Source: Thiomonas sp. FB-6
Lineage (GTDB): Bacteria; Pseudomonadota; Gammaproteobacteria; Burkholderiales; Burkholderiaceae_C
NCBI RefSeq assembly: GCF_000377645.1
Contig: NZ_KB898491.1
Coordinates: 1 to 52,531, forward strand
Reading direction: 5' to 3'
Length of the DNA: 52,531 nucleotides
The notes below the pieces were generated by a model, which was not told the DNA's origin, made no database searches, and saw only the letters and a program-made list of their open reading frames with translations. This document shows, in pieces, positions 45,510-52,531 of this stretch. Position numbers and translations under genes: made by a program. How positions within the stretch are numbered: the first letter of the stretch is position 1; the number at the start of each line of letters is the position of its first letter.

Positions 45510-46358
45510 TCAGCTCATCACGTTGCCGCCGTCCACGTTCAGGGTCTGCGCGGTGACGTAGCGGGATTCGTCGCTGGCCAGGAACACGGCGGCCCCGCAC
45601 AGGTCGTCCGGGCGGCCCATGCGCCCCAGCGGCACCGCGCGCCCCACGGCGATCTTCTTCTCCCCGGGGCGCAAATGCTCGTAGCGCGCGAACAGCGAGT
45701 CCACATGATCCCACATCGGCGTGTCCACCACACCGGGGGAAATCGCATTGACCCGGATGCCGTGCGGGGCCATGGCCAGCGCGGCCGACTGGGTGTAGCT
45801 GATCACCGCGGCCTTGGTCGCGCAATAGTGCGCCACCAGCGCCTCGCCGCGACGCCCGGCCTGCGAGGCCATGTTGATCACCGCGCCCGCGTGCCCGGAG
45901 CGGCACATGGCGCGCAGGACCGCCTGCATGGTGAAGAACATGCCCTTGACGTTGACGTCGAACAGGCGCTGGTAGCTCGCCTCGTCGGATTCGAGCAGCG
46001 GCCCCATGTCGAAGATCGCGGCATTGTTGAACAGCACGTCCAGCGCGCTGAACTCGGCCTCGGCCTCGTCGACCAGCGCGGCCATCGCCCGCGGGTCGCG
46101 CACGTCGGCCGCGCGGTAGCGCAGCGGCAGCCCGGCGTCCAGCAGGGCCTGCACCGCCTCGGGCGCGCGCGGGGCGAGGTCGACCACGGTGCAGCGCGCG
46201 CCCTGTTCGAGATAGGCGCGGGCCACGGCCAGCCCGATGCCGCCGCCGGCCCCGGTGAGCAGCGCATGGCGCTGGTGCAGCCGGGCGTAGGGTCCGGGCA
46301 GCGGGGTGGGAACCGCGTCGGTGGCCGGCGCGGCGGCGGGGGCTGAGGACATGGACAT
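45510..46358 (-). CDS. smoS: Sorbitol dehydrogenase (SmoS-type short-chain dehydrogenase)
   Basis: This 282-aa NAD-dependent enzyme should oxidise sorbitol to fructose or galactitol to a ketose. Rossmann loop GAGGGIG (36-42), Asp60 favouring NAD, NNAAIFDMGP (111-120), Ser165, Tyr178 and Lys182. INMASQAGRRGEAL, YCATKAAVIS, GEKK and VAQT/NVDGG-type ends closely follow Rhodobacter SmoS. It carries about 25 extra N-terminal residues (Ala/Pro-rich). The ATG at 46358 has AGGAG upstream; an ATG two codons later is possible. Confidence 0.88.
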   Translation of the reverse strand: MSMSSAPAAAPATDAVPTPLPGPYARLHQRHALLTGAGGGIGLAVARAYLEQGARCTVVDLAPRAPEAVQALLDAGLPLRYRAADVRDPRAMAALVDEAEAEFSALDVLFNNAAIFDMGPLLESDEASYQRLFDVNVKGMFFTMQAVLRAMCRSGHAGAVINMASQAGRRGEALVAHYCATKAAVISYTQSAALAMAPHGIRVNAISPGVVDTPMWDHVDSLFARYEHLRPGEKKIAVGRAVPLGRMGRPDDLCGAAVFLASDESRYVTAQTLNVDGGNVMS

Positions 46359-46408
46359 GCGCTCTCCTGCGGGACTTTCGGGGCTGTCGGGGCCGTGGGG
46401 CTTGCGGA

Positions 46409-47860
46409 TCACTGGGTGGCGCGCCACGCGCGCACCTGGCGCAGGGCTTGCTCGAAGGCGGCGACCAGGCGCGGATCGCCGGCGGCGCTGCCCCACAACG
46501 CACGCTCGCAGGCGAAGGCGCGCGCAGCGTCGGCGCCGGCCAGCAGGGCGCGCACGTGCGGCGCGTCCATGGCCTGGTCGTCGTAGGGGTCGCGCAGGCG
46601 CCCGGCGGCCCATTCGCCCAGGAATTCGAGGAACAGCGCCGGCAGCACCAGGGCGGGGCGCGGATCGATGCCGTGCTCCAGGCATTCGCGCACCGTGGGC
46701 GCGATGAAGCCCGGCACCTTGGAATAGCCGTCCATCGCCACGCGGCGGTTGGTGTCGCGCAGGAAGGCATTGCCGAAGCGGTCCAGCACGGTATCCCGGT
46801 AGGCGCCCAGGTCGACCGGGTAGGGGTCCTGCTGGTGGCGCAGGCAGGGAATCACGCAGTCGCTGACGTAGGCGTGCGCCATGGCACGGATCGAAGGGTT
46901 CGCGGTGCCCTGGTCGATGGTCTCGTAGCCCAGCAGGGAACCGGCCCAGGCGATGCAGCTGTGGCTGGCGTTGAGCACGCGGATCTTCGCTTCCTCGTAG
47001 GGCTGCACCGACTCCACCAGTTGCACGCCCACGCGCTCCAGCGGCGGGCGCACGCCCGCGAAACGGTCCTCGATCACCCACTGCAGGAAGGACTCGGCCA
47101 TCACCGGGGCCGCGTCCTCGCGCCCCGTGGCGGCCAGCACGCGCTGCGCCAGCCCGGGGCCCGGGCGCGGGGTGATGCGGTCGACCATGGCGTTGGGGCA
47201 GGTGGTGTGCGCCTGCAGCCAGGCCGCCAGCGGCTCGTCGCCGCGCAGCCGCACGAATTCCAGCAGGCCGGCGCGGAAGCGGTCGCCGTTGTGGCGCAGG
47301 TTGTCGCAGTTCAGCAGGGTCAGCGCGCCGCCGCCGGCGCGCATGCGCTGCGCGCACAGGGCGGCCACCGCGCCGTAGATGGTGCACCGGCTGCGCCCGT
47401 CCAGGTCCGCGCGCAGTTCCGGGTTGGCGCTGTCCAGGCGGCCCTGCTGGTCCAGGTAGTAGCCGGCTTCGGTCACGGTGAAGGAGACGACGGCGGTGGC
47501 CGGCTCGGCGCCCAGCGCCACCAGTTCGTCCAGCTGCTCGCTCCAGGGCACCACGTGCGCGATGGATTCGATGCGCTGGTAGGCGTGCTCGCCGGACGGC
47601 GTGACGGTCTCCAGCGTGTAGGCGCCGTGCTGCGAGCCCAGCGCGCGCATCAGCTCCTGCGCGTCGGGGCGGATGTTGCCTCCGGCGAGCACCCAGTCGC
47701 CGACCTGCGCGTCGCGCAGGCGCTGCAGGTACACCGCCTGGTGCGCGCGGTGGAAGGCCCCGAGTCCGAGGTGCAGGATCAGGCGGGTGCCGGAAGGCGG
47801 CGTCCAGGAGGGCGGGGTCGGGGCAGGCAGGGTCCCGGAAGCGGTACGGGGTTCGGTCAT
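46409..47860 (-). CDS. mtlK: Mannitol 2-dehydrogenase (polyol long-chain family)
   Basis: This 483-aa monomeric NAD(H) enzyme converts D-mannitol to D-fructose and, in relatives, D-arabitol to D-xylulose. The N-terminal cofactor motif HLGLGAFHRAHQAVYL (30-45) and catalytic Lys292, Asn297 and His300 (KIRVLNASH) align with Lys295/Asn300/His303 of the Pseudomonas enzyme. The start ATG at 47860 has GGGAGAG upstream, and the gene follows the ATPase after 17 bp. The locus has no fructokinase gene within the window, so fructose must be phosphorylated by an enzyme encoded elsewhere. Confidence 0.93.
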   Translation of the reverse strand: MTEPRTASGTLPAPTPPSWTPPSGTRLILHLGLGAFHRAHQAVYLQRLRDAQVGDWVLAGGNIRPDAQELMRALGSQHGAYTLETVTPSGEHAYQRIESIAHVVPWSEQLDELVALGAEPATAVVSFTVTEAGYYLDQQGRLDSANPELRADLDGRSRCTIYGAVAALCAQRMRAGGGALTLLNCDNLRHNGDRFRAGLLEFVRLRGDEPLAAWLQAHTTCPNAMVDRITPRPGPGLAQRVLAATGREDAAPVMAESFLQWVIEDRFAGVRPPLERVGVQLVESVQPYEEAKIRVLNASHSCIAWAGSLLGYETIDQGTANPSIRAMAHAYVSDCVIPCLRHQQDPYPVDLGAYRDTVLDRFGNAFLRDTNRRVAMDGYSKVPGFIAPTVRECLEHGIDPRPALVLPALFLEFLGEWAAGRLRDPYDDQAMDAPHVRALLAGADAARAFACERALWGSAAGDPRLVAAFEQALRQVRAWRATQ

Positions 47861-47877
47861 GGGGGCTCTCCCGGCGC

Positions 47878-48909
<1,032 letters not shown>

Positions 48910-48980
48910 GCTCGCGTCTCCAGACGATTCCGGGCCGGGCCCGGGTTCTCGCGGCCCCGTCGCCGGAGCCTTGGAAGGAT

Positions 48981-49802
48981 TCATTTCACGGCGCCGAAGG
49001 TCAGCCCCGACACCAGTTGCTTCTGGCTCATCCAGCCCAGCACGATGATGGGCGCGACCGCCATCAGCGAAGCCGCCGACAGCTTGGCCCAGAACAGGCC
49101 CTCCGGGCTGGAGAACGAGGCGATCATGGTGGCCAGGGTTCCCGCGTTGGCCGAAGCCAGGTTGATGGACCAGAAGGATTCGTTCCAGCTCATCACCAGG
49201 GCCAGCAGCCCGGTGGAGGACAGGCCGCCGATGCTCAGCGGGAGCACCACGTAGCGCAGTTCGTGCCAGGTGCCGCCGCCGTCCATGCGCACCGCCTCCA
49301 GGATCTCGTTGGGGATTTCCTTGAAGCTCGAGTACAGCAGCCACACCATGATCGGCAGGTTCATCAGCATGAACAGCAGGGTCAGCGCGCTCAGCGAGTC
49401 CAGCGCGTGCGCCCAGCGCGCGATCAGGTATACGGGAACCAGCGCGCCCACCGCGGGCATCATCTTGGTCGACAGCATCCACATCAGCAGGTCGCGGGTG
49501 CGCCGGGTGCGGAAAAAGGCCATCGAGTACGAGGCCGGCGCGGCGATCAGCAGGCCGATCAGCGTGGACAGCCCGGCGGTGATCGCGGAATTGCGCGCGT
49601 ACAGCAGGTAGTCGCTGCGCGCCTGCACGGCCGCGAAGGCGTGCAGCGTGGGCTTGAACAGGATCTGCGGCGGTATGGAGATGGCCTGCATCTCGCTCTT
49701 GAACGCGGTCAGCGCCATCCAGATCAGGGGGAAGGCCACGAGCAGGCCGAGCACCCAGGCGACCAGGGTGCGCAAGGCGGTGGGCAGGAATCGCTGTGCC
49801 AT
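48981..49802 (-). CDS. smoG: Polyol ABC transporter permease (SmoG type)
   Basis: This 273-aa inner-membrane permease has six hydrophobic segments and the EAA loop NEILEAVRMDGGGTWHELRY. The SMAFFRTRRTRDLLMWMLST segment and the SGLTFGAVK end are typical of mannitol/sorbitol-type permeases. It begins 6 nt after the partner permease ends. Confidence 0.92.
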   Translation of the reverse strand: MAQRFLPTALRTLVAWVLGLLVAFPLIWMALTAFKSEMQAISIPPQILFKPTLHAFAAVQARSDYLLYARNSAITAGLSTLIGLLIAAPASYSMAFFRTRRTRDLLMWMLSTKMMPAVGALVPVYLIARWAHALDSLSALTLLFMLMNLPIMVWLLYSSFKEIPNEILEAVRMDGGGTWHELRYVVLPLSIGGLSSTGLLALVMSWNESFWSINLASANAGTLATMIASFSSPEGLFWAKLSAASLMAVAPIIVLGWMSQKQLVSGLTFGAVK

Positions 49803-49808
49803 GGTGCT

Positions 49809-50666
49809 TCAGTCCAGGTTCTTTCCGATGGCGCGGATCGCGAACAGCGCGACCACGTTGGCCAGCACCACCGCGAGCAGCGCGCCGGCGGAGGCCATGC
49901 CGACGTCGAAATTCACCAGCGCCTGCTTGAAGATCAGGTAGGCCAGGTTGGAGCTGGCGTTGCCGGGCCCGCCGCCGGTGGTGGTGAAGATCTCGGCGAA
50001 CACGCTGATGAGGAAGATCAGCTCGATCATCACCACCATGGAGATCGAGCGCTTGAGGTGCGGGAAGGTCAGGAACCAGAAGCGCTGCAGCGCATTGGCG
50101 CCGTCCATGCGCGCGGCCTCCATCTGCTCCTGGTCCAGCGACTGCAGCGCCGTCATGAAAATGAGGAAGGCGAAAGGCAGCCATTCCCAGGACACGATGA
50201 TGATGATCGACAGCAGCGGCAGCTCGGTCAGCCAGTCCACCGGCTTGAACCCCAGGGCCAGGCTGATCTGCGCCAGCACGCCGTAGATCGGGTTCATCAT
50301 CATGTATTTCCACAGCAGCGCGCTGGCCGCGGGCATGACGAAGAAGGGCGCGATGAGCATCAGGCGAACCACCGGCCGGCCGGGGAAGGGCTCGTGCACC
50401 AGTTGTGCCAGCGCGATGCCCAGCACCACGGTGATGGCGATCACCGAGCCCAGCAGTTCCAGGGTGTTGACCAGCGAAGTACCGAAGGCCGGATCGCTCA
50501 TGAAGTAGCGATAGTTCTGCAGGCCCGTGAACAGATGCCGGCCCGGCATCAGCAGGTTGTAGTGCACCAGCGAGAAATACACGGTCATCGCCAGCGGGAC
50601 CAGCATCCAGGCCAGCAGCGAGACGACCGCCGGCGCCAGCAGCAGGCGGGGAACCAGGCGTTTCAT
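49809..50666 (-). CDS. smoF: Polyol ABC transporter permease (SmoF type)
   Basis: This 285-aa inner-membrane permease has six hydrophobic segments starting LLLAPAVVSLLAWMLVPLAM and the EAA loop EQMEAARMDGANALQRFWF. FVMPAASALLWKYMMMNP and FTTTGGGPGNASSNLAY are shared by SmoF/MtlF-type proteins. ATG at 50666 was chosen as the Met directly before the first membrane segment. An 80-bp gap with a hairpin separates it from the binding-protein gene. Confidence 0.92.
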   Translation of the reverse strand: MKRLVPRLLLAPAVVSLLAWMLVPLAMTVYFSLVHYNLLMPGRHLFTGLQNYRYFMSDPAFGTSLVNTLELLGSVIAITVVLGIALAQLVHEPFPGRPVVRLMLIAPFFVMPAASALLWKYMMMNPIYGVLAQISLALGFKPVDWLTELPLLSIIIIVSWEWLPFAFLIFMTALQSLDQEQMEAARMDGANALQRFWFLTFPHLKRSISMVVMIELIFLISVFAEIFTTTGGGPGNASSNLAYLIFKQALVNFDVGMASAGALLAVVLANVVALFAIRAIGKNLD

Positions 50667-50705
50667 CGTGAGCTCGTTCGGGAGGTCGGGCCGGAGAAGG
50701 CCGGC

Positions 50706-50731
50706 GGGGCGGTCCGCGAGCGGTCCGCCCC
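50706..50731 (-). other. Intercistronic stem-loop after the polyol binding-protein gene
   Basis: An 11-bp stem (50706-50716 with 50721-50731, one T-T mismatch) closes a CGAG tetraloop. It lies 15 bp after the binding-protein stop, has no U-tract, and precedes the permease gene of the same operon. It is the third example in this window of a binding-protein/hairpin/permease order. Confidence 0.55.
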
Positions 50732-50746
50732 GGGGCAGCCTGGCGA

Positions 50747-52060
50747 TTACTTGAGGTAGCCGCCCATCTTCATTTCGCGCGTGGCGGCCGCGTTGCCTTC
50801 GGCCAGTGCCTTGTCCACGCTGATGCGCCCGGTCAGCGCCGCGCTGATGTCCTGGCCCACCTGGGTGCCGATGGCCTGGAACTCGGGGATGGCGGCGAAC
50901 TGGATGCCCACGTACGGGCTCTTGGGCAGCGTGGGGCTGTCCGGATCGGCGCTGCGGATGGCCGCCAGCTCGTCCTTGGCCCACGGCGCCGCGGCCTGGA
51001 ACTTGGGATTGTCGTAGGTGGACTCGCGGGTGCCGGAGGGCACCAGGCCCCATCCGTCATGCGAGGCGACCAGCTTCACGTAGGCGCGAGACGTGGCCCA
51101 GTTGATGAACTTCTGCGCCGCGGCCTCGTGCTTGGCGTCCACGTCGGCCGGAACCGCCAGCGCCCAGGACCACAGCCAGTGCGATCCCTTCGGGGTGACC
51201 GCCACCGGGGCCTGGGCGAAGCCCACCTCGGAGGACACCTTGCTCTGCTTGGGATCGGAGACGAAGCCGGCTGCCACGGTGGCGTCCACCCACATGGCGC
51301 ACTTGCCCTGGTCGAACAGCGACAGGTTGGCGTTGAAGCCGTTGGACGCGGCGCCGGGGGGGCCGTACTTGTTGAGCAGGTTCACGTAGAAGCTCACCGC
51401 GTCCTTCCACGGCGTGCTCTGCAGTTGCGGCTGCCACTGCATGTTGAACCACTGCCCGCCGAAGGTGTTGACCATGGTGCTGAGCAGGGCCATGTTCTCG
51501 CCCCAGCCCGGCTTGCCGCGCAGGCAGATGCCATACACGCCGGCCTTGGGGTCGTTCATCTTCGCGGCGAAGCCCTGGACCTGCTTCCAGGTCGGGTCGG
51601 CGGGCATGCTCAGGCCGGCCTTTTGCATCAGGTCCTTGCGGTACATGAGCATCGAGCTCTCGCCGTAGAAGGGCGCCGCGTACAGCGTGCCCTTGTAGGA
51701 CAGGCCCGAGCGGATCGCCGGAAGCAGGTCGGCCTCGTCGTAGCTGGCGTCGGGCTGGATGGGCTTGAGCCAGCCCAGCTTGGCCCAGATGGGCACTTCG
51801 TACATGCCGATGGTCATGACGTCGAACTGACCGCCCTTGGTCGCGATGTCGGTGGTGACGCGCTGACGCAGCACGTTCTCCTCCAGCGTGACCCACTTCA
51901 CGTGGATGTCGGGGTTCGCCTTCTCGAAGGCCCCGGTGAGTTTCTGCATCTGGATCATCTGACCGTTGTTGACGGTAGCGATCACCAGGTCCGTGGCATG
52001 TGCCGGCAGCATGGCAGCCAGCCCGAGTGCGGTGGCGCCGGCGATGAGCTTCGCTTGCAT
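50747..52060 (-). CDS. smoE: Polyol ABC transporter substrate-binding protein (SmoE/MtlE type)
   Basis: This 437-aa periplasmic protein has a signal peptide ending near residue 22 (LPAHA-TDL) and the extracellular family-1 fold. VIATVNNGQMIQMQKL, FDVMTIGMYEVPIWAK, GWGENMALLSTMVNTFGG and the end REMKMGGYLK follow mannitol/sorbitol binding proteins. GAGGAG lies 8 nt before the ATG. It is the first gene of the polyol operon, behind the 21-bp direct-repeat promoter. Confidence 0.93.
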   Translation of the reverse strand: MQAKLIAGATALGLAAMLPAHATDLVIATVNNGQMIQMQKLTGAFEKANPDIHVKWVTLEENVLRQRVTTDIATKGGQFDVMTIGMYEVPIWAKLGWLKPIQPDASYDEADLLPAIRSGLSYKGTLYAAPFYGESSMLMYRKDLMQKAGLSMPADPTWKQVQGFAAKMNDPKAGVYGICLRGKPGWGENMALLSTMVNTFGGQWFNMQWQPQLQSTPWKDAVSFYVNLLNKYGPPGAASNGFNANLSLFDQGKCAMWVDATVAAGFVSDPKQSKVSSEVGFAQAPVAVTPKGSHWLWSWALAVPADVDAKHEAAAQKFINWATSRAYVKLVASHDGWGLVPSGTRESTYDNPKFQAAAPWAKDELAAIRSADPDSPTLPKSPYVGIQFAAIPEFQAIGTQVGQDISAALTGRISVDKALAEGNAAATREMKMGGYLK

Positions 52061-52125
52061 GAGCCAATCTCCTCGTTTGGAATGGTTTGTTATGGGGGCC
52101 GCGAGTCGCCCGCCGCCCAGCCGAA

Positions 52126-52179
52126 ATTCTAGGAAGGACCCTTGCGCGCATTGATACGTTGCGGTCGATCGCCGATACG
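52126..52179 (-). promoter_or_regulatory. Polyol operon promoter with AraC-type direct repeat
   Basis: On the minus strand TAGAAT (52131-52126) is a good -10. Two copies of CGTATC (revcomp GATACG at 52174-52179 and 52153-52158) lie exactly 21 bp apart, two helical turns, the usual spacing of AraC-family half-sites. The proximal copy overlaps the region 17 bp upstream of the -10, where a -35 box would be (TCAATG, poor), as in AraC class II activation. The likely binder is the AraC regulator at 44556-45470. Confidence 0.5.
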
Positions 52180-52277
52180 AATTTGCACCGACAGCTAGGA
52201 CTTTCCCCAGTTCGGCGCAATTAAGGATGTGCGGCGCAGCATGGCAACGCTCATCGATCTGCTGGAATTGCAGTTAA

Positions 52278-52531
52278 GGCAACGCTGAAGAAGGTCCACC
52301 GCCGAGGGGGCTCGTGCGTTGAAGGTAGATGAAGCAACAGACCCTTGCCATGGCCGCCGATCAAGCCGCCGGATTTGAGCAATACCGTAAGCCGACGAAG
52401 CGCGACGTGTTCCTGCAGACGATGGACGAGATCGTGCCGTGGGCGCAGTTGTGCGAGGTGATCGAGCCGCACTATCCCAAGGGCAAAGGTGGGCGGCCGC
52501 CGATCGGGCTTGAGCGCATGCTGCGCATGTA
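52278..52531 (+). mobile_element. IS5-family insertion sequence, left part
   Basis: The element continues past the window edge. Its left end is placed at GGCAACGCTGAAG (52278) because TTAA (52274-52277) directly precedes it, matching the YTAR target duplicated by IS5 elements, and because the transposase ATG follows after 51 bp. The right end is not visible, so the inverted repeat and target duplication cannot be confirmed. It sits about 100 bp upstream of the direct repeat of the polyol promoter. Confidence 0.6.
52329..52531 (+). CDS. IS5-family transposase, N-terminal fragment
   Basis: Sixty-seven codons are visible before the sequence ends, in one open frame from ATG 52329. GFEQYRKPTKRDVFLQTMDE, VPWAQLCEVIEPHYPKGKGG and RPPIGLERMLRM are the conserved N-terminal DUF772-type block of IS5-group transposases. 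The DDE catalytic core would lie beyond the edge, so I cannot say whether the element is intact. Confidence 0.85.
   Translation, partial: MKQQTLAMAADQAAGFEQYRKPTKRDVFLQTMDEIVPWAQLCEVIEPHYPKGKGGRPPIGLERMLRM

Noticed and set aside
48910-48984. Longer start of the polyol ATPase at 48984
   Set aside because: It adds 25 Pro/Gly-rich residues absent from the family, while the ATG at 48909 has a good ribosome site. The ATGA overlap keeps it possible, but second best.

Overview
The window is about 52.5 kb of very GC-rich, densely coding DNA. The gene content fits a betaproteobacterium of the Burkholderiales: a PhaB-type acetoacetyl-CoA reductase with a phasin, FNR-like boxes, Frc-, Smo/Mtl- and Ugp-type sugar ABC operons, and a palindromic CCCTCGGGG...CGAGCG.AGCGAG repeat of a kind I associate with that order. 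I cannot name the genus. I see no rRNA, tRNA or CRISPR. The right edge runs into an IS5-family insertion sequence.

Region 1 (1-12.6 kb, all on the + strand) is a storage and stress block. A Kch potassium channel is followed by three overlapping genes: an AMP/thymidine phosphorylase-like enzyme, a PRPP-synthetase homologue and a beta-CASP metallo-hydrolase. Then come a methyltransferase/erythromycin-esterase fusion, a phasin, PhaB, PPK2 and a universal stress protein. Three promoters in this block share one geometry: an FNR/Anr-like box centred exactly 32 bp upstream of a -10-like hexamer. This suggests a regulon switched on at low oxygen. A secreted S10 serine carboxypeptidase and a small EF-hand protein close the region.

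Region 2 (12.65-30.8 kb) is a galactoside locus. The minus-strand genes read: AraC regulator, IlvD/Edd sugar-acid dehydratase, ABC ATPase, GH42 beta-galactosidase, substrate-binding protein, two permeases, GH36 alpha-galactosidase, GlpD and GlpK. Convergent to this are dgoK and dgoA (the Doudoroff galactonate branch), divergent from a GntR regulator coupled to an MgtC/DUF4010 membrane protein. Alpha- plus beta-galactosidase, glycerol kinase, glycerol-3-phosphate dehydrogenase and the galactonate branch on one transcript and its neighbour are best explained by uptake and breakdown of galactosyl-glycerols, the head groups of plant and algal galactolipids, or floridoside. Galactose dehydrogenase and lactonase are not in the window.

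Region 3 (30.95-43 kb) holds a YbiU/DUF1479 oxygenase, an Frc-type sugar ABC transporter with a FucU/RbsD mutarotase and ROK regulator, a YghZ-type aldo/keto reductase, a SemiSWEET, an AEC transporter, methylglyoxal synthase, a LamB-like porin with two terminators, and a SHOCT-domain secreted protein.

Region 4 (43-52.1 kb, minus strand) is a polyol operon (mannitol/sorbitol/arabitol): binding protein, two permeases, ATPase, mannitol dehydrogenase, SmoS-type sorbitol dehydrogenase, AraC regulator and xylulokinase. Its promoter has a 21-bp-spaced direct repeat. In all three ABC operons a strong stem-loop without a U-tract lies between the binding-protein gene and the next permease gene.
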